Shown here one piece after another: positions 21,101-31,951 of a DNA stretch of 64,000 bases (positions are counted from its first letter, which is position 1; each line of letters opens with the position of its first letter). A model generated the notes under the pieces. That model made no database searches, had not been told where the DNA came from, and saw only the letters and a program-made list of their open reading frames with translations. The position numbers and the translations under genes are program-made. The stretch is taken from positions 23,800,486-23,864,485 of the forward strand of contig NC_135355.1 of the NCBI RefSeq assembly GCF_051622035.1, given 5' to 3'. The stretch comes from Arctopsyche grandis. Taxonomy: Eukaryota; Arthropoda; Insecta; Trichoptera; Hydropsychidae.

Positions 21101-24100
21101 CTTTGGCTCATACTAGCGACAGCTGTCGTGGTAGTTTGTCGTGTTGTAACTTTTGACGATTTGTGTTTATTCATCAAATTTTTTTGAATTATTTAATTTA
21201 TCATCAAATTTAATTAAAATGTCACAAAATCACGAATTGGAAGAATGGTAACGAGCAAATATTGTGTTATTGAACTCTCAAGGCATTAGCCAATTAAAAA
21301 TTGCCCAGAAAATGAATTGTTCGCGTGGAGCAGTTCAAAGCAAGCTAAAACACTTTAGGGAAACTGGATCTAACACATCCAAACCCAAATCAGGAAGAAA
21401 AAGGGCTACAACAGTTCAAGAAGACCGCAATTTGGTTCGTCTATCGTTAAAAAACCGGAAAATGACGTCGTCAGAGCTGGCTGCGGAAGTTGCCGGAGTT
21501 GATACACCCAAAATTTCAGCAAGGACGGTGAGAAGGAGGCTTAATGAAGGTGGATTAAAAGGCTGCAAAGCTAGAAAATAGCTTGACTATCTGAGGCCAA
21601 TAAGAAGAAAATACTGTTATGGGCCAAAAACATCAACATTGGACATCCGAAGATTGGGCCAAAATCGTGTACCAATATACAGGTAATATTATAATGTCAT
21701 TTTTCTTCCCATTAAGATTAAATTTAAAATTTTAAGAAAAAAATCTAAATTGTGTCCAATGTCAATAGACGATCAGGAGCATATTTGACACGTATTCCTT
21801 GATTATTACAGAAAAGGCAAGGACGCAAAAACAATCACTGAAAAGATTTGAAAAATATACGGAAATGATGCAGTTAACATTGTACACACATGTTTTCGGT
21901 GGAAAAAAAATTATTTCGACCTCAAAGCTGAAGAATGGTCGCCATATTGCGTTCGATGAACAAAAATTAAAGGTGCTGATGAAAATATTACGCGTTTAAC
22001 AGCATTGAAGACTTCTTCCCTGACTTTACTCCATTTGATTTTCAACTGTTAGGGTCCTTAAAAAATTTCGAAATGATAAAAAGAAGTCGAATTTTTTCTT
22101 GTTTCGTTCTTCCGATTGAAACTCAAAGAATTTTCTAAACATCGAATCCAAAAATTATTTGGACGTTGGAATAATGTTATTATACAAAGGAATTTATATT
22201 TTAAATTTATAATAAAAGAATTATTGAAATCTTTTTTTCATTTCACCTACTGTCAATGACACGATATATGGGCCAACCTATTATTCACGCACGAAGTAGA
22301 ATTGTGAAAAACGAAAGTGCGCATGCGCAGATGAATATTTTCACAAATGTAATATTGTAACAATGTTGACTCGGCTATACGATACAAGCAATATTGCATC
22401 GTATCGTCGTGTTTTGTAATTTATATGTAAGCTGATTTTGCCTAGCCCTCGGCCAAAACTCGTCTGAAGGTGTTGAAACGTGCGTTGCTGTATAGCATGA
22501 ATATAAGCTGTCGTTTACTTGCGCTGCTGTGCCGTACAGTAGTCGTGAACTGCTAGATAGTATGAATAGACCTTTAAAAGTTTTTAGAACAAAATATAAT
22601 AACTTATTATTAATAAGACGGCCCCCCCCCCGCCCTCCCCGAAGAATTGAACAAAAAATTTAAGTGTCATTTTATTGTAAAAAGAAAAAAAAGACATTAA
22701 ACAAAAAAAAGAGTGGCGCTGGCACTCATTAAAGGTAGTCAACAGTATTGATCAAGTGTGAATGGTTGTTGCATGCGTCTACGCATGGTATGCATCATGT
22801 TGAATGTTGAAATGAAAATTGAAAGCGAACGTTGAAGACGAAAACAACTAAGTGGAGACATAGCTAGTAAGATATTCTTTTATTTTGGTATTACATATTA
22901 ACATCATATATATTTGGGAAAAGGAATACATGAAACAATAAGTCATCGATGTTTGGCTTGAAGGCGGGCAGACTGACGTGGTGGAGGCTGTATTACCAAT
23001 TTCTGAATTATATAGTCATGTTAGATATAAATGCTAAAGTAAACTATATTAATTTTGTAAATACATACCTTATTACTGCTTTTGACACCTTTCTTCGTAA
23101 AAATATATACGAGTCCGCCGTCAATATTTTTAAAAGTGCTCTCATCAGTGGCAGTCATTGCTACGTTAGTTCTGACTTTTTTGATATTATAATCCGTTTC
23201 AAAATGATTCTTTTTCTTCGCTGAACTACCTGACGGCTGTAGAACTGGATCAAACTTAACCATGTACCGATATGGACCATTCAGAAGAAGTTCAATTATT
23301 GAACCATTTTTAACACAAATGTTCTGGTTTTTTTCCAACTGAAGTCCATTTACTCCGGCTGGGTTACTTCCAATGGCTTTAATGCAAACTTGTTGCGTCC
23401 TAAAATCAGCAGTGATAATCACTAAAAAACGAAAAAATGTTATTATTATTACATTATATATGTACATATTTTAAACTTTTTTACTGGTAAGCTAAAATTT
23501 AAATACAAATTCGACTAATTCAATTTTGCGAAATTTGTTTCACGCCTTTATTAGAAATGTTGAAAATCATGTATAAAATCCACCATTAAAAAATAATTCC
23601 ACGTATTCAATTGTTTTGCAACTAAATTAATTATATTATTTTTTTATTTATAAACATATTTTCATTTTAATTTGGATATTTACGGTCCTATTCTATAATA
23701 CATATTGAACGAGGTAATCTTGTATTTATCTAATCTAATATTTACAAATATATTTCTCTATACATATGTATGTATATTTAAACCTTGCTTAAAAGAATTT
23801 TAAGTGAAGACATTGTATTAAAACCATTCCTATTGGTCCTCATCCTAAAAAGTTTGAAGACCTTCTTCTTCCTCGTTTGCTCAATGCCGAGTGTCGTGGT
23901 CATCGATACCATCTAGAATCCCGTGGATGATCCAGCTCTAGTCCTGTGCCAAGTTGAAAACAGCGTTTAGGAACGATCTCGCCAGTTCTTTAATTTCATC
24001 TGACCATCTTGAGAGACCGACCTCTCGCTCGCCTTCCCTCTAGTGTTCCGGTGACTACCAGCTTTTCCAGACTTTCCACATTCTTCCTAGTAATATGGCC

Positions 24101-25234
24101 AAAGGAGGAAAGAATCCTTTTTCTACATGTGGGGTCTCTCTGAAACTAACAGCTCTTTGTGCGTCTTGCAGTCCATGGAATCGGCCTCCAGCACCACATT
24201 TAAAAAGCATCTAACATGTCTTTTTCTCTCTTTTTAAGCGACCATGTCTCAAATCTATATAATGAGTTGGAGAACTAGCAAGATGTGTATATAGAATTAG
24301 GACCAACGAGACAAACCTTCCTTCGGGGTCTGTTCCGTTTGAGGGTCCAATTCTAGAGAAAACTATGACAAGGATATATATAAAAAAAAGACTAATTTAA
24401 AATCGACAGCAAATAATGAATAAGCACTCCCAGAGTCATGGTGAACATCTACTAAAACAACATTTTTTTAATAGACATGTAAACTTCTAGATGAAATCTT
24501 ACGGAAGTTAATAAAAATAATTTTATAATTCTTCTGCACTGCGTATGCATACATAAATACCTCTAAATAGAATTTTTATATGATTAAAATATCCCACATA
24601 ATTTTTTAATTTTGACTATGGCGCAATTTAATATATAACTCGTATCATCTTCAATGTACTTAAAGTAAGATAAAAAGACGTCCCGGATTGTTCGAGACTG
24701 ACCCAGATTTGAGTTATTCGTCTTGCATTGAACATCGTCCTGGAACAAGTCCAGTATTTGGACACGTAACCTTTTCAACACATTCACAGGAACACAAAGT
24801 TGTTGGTTCCTCTTACTTATGTATAGATAGCATTGCGCTATGAATAATATGACAGAGACACGTTTGTCTTGTATCTCGTTTATTTTGGACACACGTCCTG
24901 CGTTGCAACGAAAATTATCTGATCTATTTAATTAAAAAAAAAAAAATCCAGGGCATGGGCGCGTTCTTAACGGCACTCTATAGAATTGACTTAAGTTAGT
25001 GTAGTATGACCTGAATAAAAAATCCAGATATGTATTAAGCATATTATATTTACACTGTTGCCTCGAAAGGAGTGGATCGGTGATGGCAGTGAGAGCAGAG
25101 CGGCCGATCGTGAGAGGTTGTCCATCGGGCAACGTGATTGCAGGTCGCTCATCGTCTACCGATGTAGATTCATTTGCAGTAGCAGGGACCGGAACTGGAA
25201 CCGGAACCGGAACCAGACGGCACGTGCGCTCCAT
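18132..25234 (-). CDS. PNKP: Bifunctional polynucleotide phosphatase/kinase (PNKP), 7 exons
   Basis: Exons in transcript order: 25234-25054, 23421-23069, 19957-19640, 19560-19315, 18869-18720, 18567-18362, 18267-18132; 1590 nt, 529 aa, close to the human length. PNKP restores 3'-OH and 5'-phosphate at DNA breaks for base-excision and strand-break repair. Exon 1 begins MERTCRLVPVPVPVPVP and enters the FHA domain (LTIGR...DPLLSRQQ), completed by exon 2 (VNGLQLEKNQ). Exons 3-4 hold the HAD phosphatase with the DFDGT nucleophile motif, VVFTNQASIG and YCGDAAGR. Exon 5 has the Walker A loop GFPGCGKS and QDTLGS; exon 6 has VIVDNTNLDIETR and HNNLYRQ; exon 7 has EGFSAIQKMNF and ends NSKRQ. All key residues are present, so it should be active. 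Intron 2 (3.1 kb) is swollen by nested transposons; intron 1 holds a LINE relic. Confidence 0.93.
20537..20688. mobile_element. TTAA-type hairpin MITE, 152 bp
   Basis: Related to 13673-13880. The centre has two inverted copies of CATTCTATATGGACGC, and the right end reads (opposite strand) TGGTTTGTTCATACCTAG next to TTAA (20689-20692). The left target site is TTAT, one base off. Confidence 0.65.
20913..22278 (+). mobile_element. mariner-like element, itself split by a Tc1 insertion
   Basis: TA flanks (20911-20912, 22279-22280). Ends GGATGGCCCATACATCAG and (opposite strand) GGTTGGCCCATATATCGTG match the TTAGGTTGGC-type ends of mariners. The N-terminal mariner helix-turn-helix is recognisable at 21765-22000 (YYRKGKDAKTITEKI, IYGNDAV, NYFDLKAE), with stops and frameshifts. 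A Tc1-type terminus, CAGCCTTAGCCAAATGTCTG, begins only about 15 bp inside the left end, showing the second insertion. Confidence 0.7.
21219..21720 (+). pseudogene. Tc1-like transposase relic (N-terminal half)
   Basis: From ATG 21219 the frame reads MSQNHELEEW then a stop, then continues ISQLKIAQKMNCSRGAVQSK, TGSNTSKPKSGRKRATT, NRKMTSSELAAEVAG and ISARTVRRRLNEGGLKG, the paired helix-turn-helix DNA-binding region of Tc1 transposases. After a stop at about 21580 the catalytic part starts with LLWAKN-type residues in shifted frames and is then cut off. It cannot encode an active enzyme. Confidence 0.8.
23870..24340 (-). pseudogene. LINE reverse-transcriptase C-terminal relic in PNKP intron 1
   Basis: Minus-strand pieces in differing frames read WCWRPIPWTARRTK, SSFGHITRKNVESLEKLVV, TLEGRRARGRS and RWSDEIKELARSFLNAVFNL followed by AQDRAG. 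These are the ordered C-terminal motifs of insect LINE reverse transcriptases (MWCWRRMLRISWT, LGHILRR, GKRGRGR, RWxDDIK, AQDR). Stops and frameshifts are frequent. It has the same sense as PNKP. Confidence 0.75.
24341..25053 (-). other. Rest of PNKP intron 1, unidentified
   Basis: The minus strand has an open frame of about 100 codons at 24584-24892 with no ATG start and no domain I recognise (it contains DLFQDDVQCKTNN and RTIRDVFLSYF). It could be a decayed TE piece. Nothing else is seen. Confidence 0.4.
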
Positions 25235-27128
25235 TATATTCCAAACCGCTACACTAGTACGGAACAGAACGTCACTTTCAAAATGACAGCACTGCAGCGC
25301 GCTACCGCAGCGCAATCTAGTGTCTCACTTTCTAAAGGCTGGTCTAAATTAAACGTAATTTACAACCATATGCTTCCACTCTATATACGGTAATTGGATT
25401 ATTTATTTATTTTGTTAGGAAAATTTACAGTTTTATTAATTACAAAATTGATGACAAAAAATAATTATAAGAAGATAAATCATTTTAAAAATTTTCACAT
25501 ATAGGTGAGAGAAAAAGAATAATTTAAACATTAAAATAAAAAATAACAATAAAATAGTACCAGTGATAGTGGTAAGATAATTGTTCAGACTACGTGTCTG
25601 ATGGTCGGCTTTCGTGGCCTTACGATCCACGATTTGGCCGATATTTTTGTGCTGGCCACCCTAACAGCGGCTTGCCCACACTGAAAGTTGTTCCATAAAC
25701 GGTTGGCGCGTAAACACTTGGGTGTTTACGTGGCCCTTCGCTTCTTGCCACCGACCACCAGCTCGAGACTGGTGGGGTTGTGACGATACTTGGAGACCAG
25801 CTCCAGTATCCGTCCGGTGTGCACCAGAGGAAGCCTGGTCTGTCTTTGTCCAGAAGGCAGACAACTCAGCTACGCGTGGCTAACCTAAAAAAGCACGCGG
25901 GGTTTTGTAGGAATCTCGTCACCGCAATCGAAACATCTATTGCGACGGAGAATACATTTCTCACGCTCAACTATTGACGTCATCTCGATTCGAGAAACTT
26001 CCACCCCAACAAATCAAGCAGAACGACGCGAAGTCGAAGAACACCTGCACCCATTTAAGTGCACAGACAACAACTACATTGTAACCCATTGAACAAACAT
26101 CCAGACTCACTGGAACAAAGGGCGATAAAAACTAAATCGAGTGGAACGACGCCACATATTCGAGAATATTCCACCCTAAACCGCATTCCTCGCATAACTT
26201 GCACACGTAAACACCACCTGCGGTTCTCAGAATCAATCGCCAGTAAAGTCACGTGGATCCCCAAAAACAATATAAAAGGAGATCCAACCCAGACAACTTC
26301 AGTCGACACACAGCAGCAGACCAGTCGACACACGGCAGCAGACCAGTCGACACACAGCAGCAGACCAGTCAACAGGCAGCAGCAGAACATGCTACATTGA
26401 CAACCAGTCAAGCTCCAACAGCCACCACGAGTGGACAACAACCAGTCAGACTTCAGCAACCACCACGACAGCAGTCGACATCCAGCATCTGACCAGCTAC
26501 CACTACACTACCCTACAATGGAAGAACGCTTGCAACGCCGGATCCAGAGCAACGACACATTGCAGATCCAGCGGCCATCACGACACCAAGTCAACAGCCA
26601 ATAGCCGTCTCGAGAACACTACGATTCCAGCCGCTTCAACAACATATTTATAAACTTGTATACTCAAACAATAAAGTACCTTATCCAAACAAACAGCAGT
26701 AATAACTACTAAAACACAGACGAACTCGTCTATAATACATGGCGGACTGGTGGTGAAGAACACCTTCACAACTAGATCAGTCCCCATAGTTTCTTTGTTG
26801 ACTCCCCCCCCCCCCTCTTTCCCCTTGTTTGCTCTATGTACATTCAACGTGAAAATATAATCATTGTGATCAGATTTACGACCTGTTTTCATTGTTATAT
26901 AATCTCCCGCCCTTTTTCCACATCACGCATCCAACGCACACTGTACGAAGGAGAAAGGGACAGAGCAGAGCAGCCATCATCAGCAGACACCAGACCACCG
27001 ACGACGAAGGAAGGCACCTTGAGGAAACCAGCCCCGCTCACGCTTACCACGAGCTATCTCACAAACCGACATCAGGTGGTCTCGATTGAGCACCCCTGGC
27101 GTCCGTACAATAATAATATTAATAATAA
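25235..27128. other. PNKP upstream DNA and LTR-retrotransposon debris
   Basis: 25235-25400 is the presumed PNKP promoter side. 25600-25950 and 26000-26760 are moderately GC-rich and repeat-derived: near 26267 there is a TATA-like AATATAAAAGG, near 26670 an AATAAAG poly-A-like signal, so 26000-26740 may be an LTR without its partner. Polypyrimidine runs lie near 26806-26820. I find no intact coding region; long frames on both strands here have no domains. Confidence 0.4.
26300..26385 (+). repeat. 22-bp minisatellite, about 4 copies
   Basis: CAGTCGACACACAGCAGCAG followed by AC repeats with starts at 26300, 26322, 26344 and a diverged copy at 26366. It lies in the LTR-like block downstream of the TATA-like motif. 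Confidence 0.8.
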
Positions 27129-28072
27129 TGTGGTGGCTCGCTATACGACATGGTCGAGTTCAGTCACCTTCCTGCGAGTTGGGACCAACTCGGCTGTGTT
27201 CAGAGTGGCTACCGCAATCCGTCTCTGGCTCTCATAATAAAAGCACGCGCATCAACATGCCAGTCGTCTCATTCGTTCATCCCCATAACTGGTGACCCCG
27301 ATATCGAGCCACGCAGCCTTGATTAACTCAGCATGCCGCCCAACCCAGCCTCGCCGAACCAGGCGGGTAAGCTATCCGCCCGCCGTTGTCGCAACACAAC
27401 AACAACCGAGCAAACAATGGCTACCTACCTACAACTAGCGAGTCCAGCCACGACGTCAACGTCAGCGCCGCAGTGTATAGGAACGAGCCGCCACTGCATA
27501 TAAATGGGGGAGCGAGTGAGGTGGCGATCTTGAAAGCTGAAGACAGAGTCATGCACAATCCAGTACACATATAACAGGCCATCTAGCACCACACATTCAT
27601 CATAGGACACACACACAGCTCGGAGTACCCTTATCAAACATATCGGTGCCCCTGCCACCCCCGCCGCCCCACCAACCGACATCAGGCTCGGACGAGCGGC
27701 GCCGGCGCAGCATCACATTGCCACGACCACCGAATGACCCACCGTCCTGCTCGCAGCGTCATCGCCCTCGAATGGACAGACCATTCAGGGCTTTACAAAA
27801 CCACACGGCGGATGGCCCACGGCAACAGTAATGTTTTTCTCTTTCCTTGTGTAACAATATTTTTTTTCCTTTTGTAATTTTTGTATCGCTGATGCTGGGG
27901 GGGGGGGGGGGGGAGTGATGTGCCGGCTCGCTATACGACACGGTCGAGTTCGGTCACCTTCCTGCGAGTTGGGACCAACTCGGCTGTGTTCAGAGTGGCT
28001 ACCGCACTCCATCTCTGGCTCTCATAATAAAAGCACGTGAAACATGCCAGTCGTCTCATTCGTTCATCCCTA
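27129..28072 (+). mobile_element. Miniature LTR retroelement (TRIM-like), 944 bp
   Basis: Two short LTRs (27129-27285 and 27919-28072, 157 and 154 bp) share TGTGG(T/C)GGCTCGC-type starts, GAGTTGGGACCAACTCGG and ends GTTCATCCC. The 5' LTR is followed by TGGTGACCCCGA at 27290-27301, which fits a primer-binding site for tRNA-Trp. A run of about 17 G plus AGTGA (27897-27918) precedes the 3' LTR as polypurine tract. The 633-bp interior keeps only the start of a gag-like frame (MPPNPASPNQAGKLSARRC, near 27333) and what may be a pol tail, so it is an internal-deletion derivative that would need proteins in trans. AAT-repeat flanks hide the target duplication. Confidence 0.8.
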
Positions 28073-28215
28073 TAATAATAAAAATAATAACCTAGATTAT
28101 ACTTGGAACAACAATAAACTAATATATTCAAATTAAACAAATAAGTAAGATAATTAAAAAAAAAATTAAAAATAATAAGAATAATAAAATAATGAAATGA
28201 TAAAAATAATAATAT

Positions 28216-28512
28216 TGAAGAGTATTCAAAGGTAAGTGGAGTCAGGTCGAGGTACAAGAAAACACGCAGGCAGGTTCCAGTTCTTTATTGCTGCTCGTCC
28301 GGTGGAGGTCAGGATCCGAATGCCACCGATCGAGAGCGTACCGTTCTTATATCATAGAGCGCTCAGCGCATACACGTTTATGACACGTCAACAAGTACAG
28401 TCATTGGTCAAGGAGTCGGGTGTAGCCATTGGCCACAACGCCCGACTCCACCATTGGTCGGCGTCACCATGACGTCACCGGTCCACGGGGCGTCTCCCTA
28501 TGCAACGCTACA
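28216..28512 (-). repeat. 3' LTR of the Ty3/gypsy element
   Basis: 297 bp, the downstream LTR in sense of transcription, identical as far as read to 33129-33425. The polypurine tract CTCTTAAGAGGGGGGTTG (minus strand, 28513-28530) abuts it. Confidence 0.93.
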
Positions 28513-28551
28513 CAACCCCCCTCTTAAGAGAGATCGTCCCGATCGACCCAC

Positions 28552-28609
28552 CAATTTACACCTTAATTTACACATTAATTTACACATTAATTTACACATT
28601 AATTTACAA
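28552..28609. repeat. 12-bp tandem repeat beside the pol end
   Basis: ATTAATTTACAC is repeated about four times between the polypurine tract and the pol stop, inside the retrotransposon's 3' untranslated region. Confidence 0.85.
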
Positions 28610-28636
28610 TTACAAAACAGCTACATACAATTACAG

Positions 28637-31600
28637 TCAATATTCGACGGCCTTATACCTTGCGAGTCTATCCAGGTGCACCACCATTAATCGGTTTGAG
28701 CCGTCGAATTCCCTGCGTATCCTATATACTACGTCACTAAGTTTAGTCACTATGGTGTACGGTCCTTCCCACAACGATTGCAGCTTTGGTGAAAGCCCTG
28801 GAGTCTTGGCAGGGTTGTACAGCCATACTCGGTCACCTGTTTCGTACGCCGGTTCGGTTCTGCGGACGTCGTATCGCGTCTTCATACGGCTATTCTGCAT
28901 CCGGAGGTGGGCTCTGGCGAACCGATGTACCTTGGCCATGCCTTCGGTCAACTTCGTGGTATATCGGTGTGGATCTTGAGGTTCGCTGTCTGGTGGAGGG
29001 CCCCCATATAGTAGGTCCGCCGGCATGCGCAGTTCTCGTCCGTACATCATGGCTGCTGGTGATGCTCCTGTCGCATCGTGTTGGGCCGCTCTATATGCCA
29101 TGAGGAAGTGCGGAACCAGCGTGTCCCAGTCGTCCTGCTCGTCGTTGACGAACTTCGTCAAGTGCGCCCGCATGGTTCGATTGAGTCGCTCGACCATTCC
29201 ATCGGACTGAGGTCGGTATGGTGTTGTTCTCGTTTTGTGTACGCCCAGCCGGTCCAGTGCCTGACGGAACAACTTCGACTCGAAGTTTCGTCCCTGGTCA
29301 GAGTGCAGCTCGTTCGGGACGCCTAGCCGCGTGAACACTTGTTCTACCAGGGCGTCTGCTACGGTCTCTGCCTCCTGGTTCGGTAGTGGAATCGCTTCCG
29401 GCCACTTCGTGAAGTAGTCCATGGCCACCAGTATGTATCGGTTTCCTCGTTCGGTGGCCGGGAGTGGACCCAGAATGTCGACTGCCATTCGTTGTAGTGG
29501 CGTCCCCGAAAGGTACGGTTGAAGTGCCCCGCGATTCCTTCGGTGTGGTCCGTTGTGGGCCCCGCACTGTGCGCATCGTTCGCACCACTGGGTGACGTCG
29601 ATTCGACACGTCGGCCAGTAATATTTTTGGCGCACGTTTCGGTACGTTTTATTGATACCGAAGTGGCCCCCCGTGGGCGCGTTGTGCATCTCCCACATGA
29701 TTTCGGGTATCTTCTCAGTCGGCACCACCAGCTGCTTTGTGTGACGTGTTCCCGCGGTGTTCTCCCATCTCCGGTACAGCTTACCGCCTTCCACCTCCAA
29801 TGCGTCCCATTGGGTCCACAGTATTTTCAGTTCCTGCTCCTCAGCAGATACTGTTTCCCACGGTGGTCTCGTTCCGGCGTTCTTCCACTCGACGATTTTG
29901 TCGATCGTCGAGTTTGTCATCTCGTTGGGCAAGATCCCTACGAGGGCTACTCGTGCTTCCGGTTCTGCGGGTTCTACTGGTTCCGTTCGGGCCGAGTCGT
30001 TTTCTTGATCGGTTGTCTCTGCGCGTGAGCATTTGGGACACTCTTCCGTACACGGCCTTCGCGATAGTGCGTCCGCGTTCCCGTGCTTTATCCCCGGTCG
30101 ATGAATGATGGTCACGTTGTACTGGCCCAGAATTTCCAGCCACCTCGCCAACTGGCCCTCCGGTCTTTTGAAGTTCTTCAGCCACGTTAACGCTGAGTGG
30201 TCGGTTCGTAACGTGAACTTCGAGCCCGATAGGTAGTGGTGGAAGTGTTGAATGGCTTTAATTGCCGCCAATAGTTCTTTTCGGGTCACGCAATAGTTTT
30301 GTTCGGGTTTGTTCATTGTCCGGCTGAAATACCCGATCACTTTCTCCACCCCCCCTTGAACTTGAGACAAAACTGCACCGATGCTATGTTGACTGGCGTC
30401 GGTGTCCAACACATATCGCTCTCCCGGCTGGGGATACGACATAATTGGCGTGGTAGTCAGCGCTTCTTTCAACTTTTCGAACGCTTGTTCGCACGTCGGT
30501 GTCCACTTGAACTCGCGCCCTTTTTCCGTTAGCTGATGGAGTGGTTTCGCGATCTCGGCGAAATTGCGCACAAATTTTCGGTAGTACGTGGCCAGTCCCA
30601 GGAAGCTGCGCATTTGGGTTTGTGTTTTCGGAGTCGTCCAGTCCCGCACGGTTTGGACTTTCTTCGGATCTGTCGAAATTCCTTCGGCTGACACTCGGTG
30701 TCCCAGAAATTCGACCTCGCGGCAGCACAATCGACACTTGTCTGCATTCAATTTAAGGCCGGCTGCCTGTATCCGTTCGAACACATTGTTTAAATGCACC
30801 AAGTGTTCGTCGTAAGTTTTGCTGTGCACGATAATGTCGTCTAGATACACGAGGACATTGCTTATGTCACCGACCACTTTTGTCATTAACCGTACGAACG
30901 TCGCTGGCGCGTTACACAACCCGAATGGCATCACTTTGAACTGAAACAGACCGAACTCTGTTACGAACGCTGTCTTCTCGCGGTCTTCCGGGGCGACCGG
31001 TACCTGCCAGAATCCGCTCTGCAGATCCAGTGTGCTGAAATAGCTCGCTCCGTTCAACTGGTCGAAAGTGTCGTCGATCCTCGGGATGGGGTGTGAATCT
31101 ATTTTGGTGACGGTGTTCAGTTTCCGGTAGTCCACGCACATCCTTAGCGACCCGTCCTTTTTGGCGACCGGAACTACCGGTGACGCCCACGGCCCGTGCC
31201 CCGGTTCTATCGCGCCCTGCTTCAGTAAGTCGTCGATCATAGCGCGTACTTCCTCTTTCCGTGCTAGCGGTATCCTTCTCGGCGGCTGTTTCATCGGCTT
31301 CGCGTCTCCCACGTCGATGGTGTGGACCGCCTTGGTGGTCCTTCCTTGGTCCTTCTCGTCCCGGGCGAACGCTTTCCGATTTTCCCGAATCATGGTCTCG
31401 AGGCGCCGTTTCTCTTCTGGCATAATATCGGCCCTCTCGAGTAACGCCGTGATCTTCGGGTGGGGTACTTCCCCGCGGATGCTCTTGACAGCAGGAGCAT
31501 TTTTCTTGCCTTTCTCGCGTTGCACGCCCCTGATGATACACTTCTCCTCTCCGCCCAACTCGAACGTAGCTCGGACATGTCTCAGTGCGTCCAGTCCCAA

Positions 31601-31951
31601 CAATATGGGATCCTGGATATCCGCCACCGCTACGTTCCACGGAAACTTTTCGCCCTGCAGATTAAGGGTCACCCGTATCCATCGGTGGATCTTGATGGTT
31701 TGGCCCGCCGCTTGCCGCGCTCTGCTGTAATGGCCCTTCACGACGGTGTAATCCTTAGGAGAGATCTTCGCGAACAGTTCCGGGTTGATCACCGTGATGC
31801 ACGCCCCGGTGTCCCCCACCATTCGACACGGCACGCCTCCGATCTCTCCTTTCACGACAAACGAGCCGGCCGTGCCGCTGCCGTCCAGTTTGTTCACTCC
31901 GGGTGTTTTGCGTGCACCGGTGATCGGTCTGACCCGTAACAGGCCGATCAC
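28637..31951 (-). CDS. pol: Ty3/gypsy pol polyprotein (PR-RT-RNaseH-IN)
   Basis: An uninterrupted frame of about 1100 codons. Protease active site VGDTGACITV is near residue 46; reverse transcriptase has WASPVVPVAKKDGSLRMCVD, MPFGLCNAP and the YLDD catalytic core; RNase H has LDTDAS, KELLA and LRTDHSALTW; integrase has an HHCC zinc finger ending CERCAQCG, then the D,D,E core (VDILGP, HSDQGRNFES, MVERLNR) and a C-terminal GPY-type module (LWEGPYTIV). The listed start is not an ATG: pol is entered from gag by a -1 shift just upstream. All catalytic motifs are intact. There is no env downstream, so this is a retrotransposon rather than an errantivirus. Confidence 0.95.
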   Translation of the reverse strand: MIGLLRVRPITGARKTPGVNKLDGSGTAGSFVVKGEIGGVPCRMVGDTGACITVINPELFAKISPKDYTVVKGHYSRARQAAGQTIKIHRWIRVTLNLQGEKFPWNVAVADIQDPILLGLDALRHVRATFELGGEEKCIIRGVQREKGKKNAPAVKSIRGEVPHPKITALLERADIMPEEKRRLETMIRENRKAFARDEKDQGRTTKAVHTIDVGDAKPMKQPPRRIPLARKEEVRAMIDDLLKQGAIEPGHGPWASPVVPVAKKDGSLRMCVDYRKLNTVTKIDSHPIPRIDDTFDQLNGASYFSTLDLQSGFWQVPVAPEDREKTAFVTEFGLFQFKVMPFGLCNAPATFVRLMTKVVGDISNVLVYLDDIIVHSKTYDEHLVHLNNVFERIQAAGLKLNADKCRLCCREVEFLGHRVSAEGISTDPKKVQTVRDWTTPKTQTQMRSFLGLATYYRKFVRNFAEIAKPLHQLTEKGREFKWTPTCEQAFEKLKEALTTTPIMSYPQPGERYVLDTDASQHSIGAVLSQVQGGVEKVIGYFSRTMNKPEQNYCVTRKELLAAIKAIQHFHHYLSGSKFTLRTDHSALTWLKNFKRPEGQLARWLEILGQYNVTIIHRPGIKHGNADALSRRPCTEECPKCSRAETTDQENDSARTEPVEPAEPEARVALVGILPNEMTNSTIDKIVEWKNAGTRPPWETVSAEEQELKILWTQWDALEVEGGKLYRRWENTAGTRHTKQLVVPTEKIPEIMWEMHNAPTGGHFGINKTYRNVRQKYYWPTCRIDVTQWCERCAQCGAHNGPHRRNRGALQPYLSGTPLQRMAVDILGPLPATERGNRYILVAMDYFTKWPEAIPLPNQEAETVADALVEQVFTRLGVPNELHSDQGRNFESKLFRQALDRLGVHKTRTTPYRPQSDGMVERLNRTMRAHLTKFVNDEQDDWDTLVPHFLMAYRAAQHDATGASPAAMMYGRELRMPADLLYGGPPPDSEPQDPHRYTTKLTEGMAKVHRFARAHLRMQNSRMKTRYDVRRTEPAYETGDRVWLYNPAKTPGLSPKLQSLWEGPYTIVTKLSDVVYRIRREFDGSNRLMVVHLDRLARYKAVEY

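Larger units (their letters stand above)
20693..22573. mobile_element. TTAA-target element interrupted by a mariner
   Basis: TTAA flanks at 20689-20692 and 22574-22577. Ends GGTCTATTCGTACTAGCACA and (opposite strand) AGGTCTATTCATACTATCTA are inverted repeats of the TTAA family. About 500 bp belong to this element; the middle 20913-22278 is an inserted mariner. The left TTAA is shared with the adjoining MITE. Confidence 0.65.
20306..22866. repeat. Outer inverted repeat flanking the transposon nest
   Basis: TTAGCTATGTCTCCA at 20306-20320 recurs inverted at 22853-22866 (TGGAGACATAGCTA), and both sides continue with alignable ATGCAT/GCGCATGCG-type sequence. They may be termini of a larger element or two opposed copies of one repeat. 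Confidence 0.45.

Noticed and set aside
23021-23467. 148-codon minus-strand frame as an independent gene
   Set aside because: It is PNKP exon 2 read through its splice sites; only 23069-23421 is coding.
26055-26459. 134-codon minus-strand frame rich in Cys and Leu
   Set aside because: It is the complement of the CAGCAG-type minisatellite and LTR-like sequence; no domain and no conserved start.
28236-28472. Identical 78-codon frames in both LTRs (also 33149-33385)
   Set aside because: Inside LTRs, antisense to the element, lacking any known motif; their identity reflects LTR identity.
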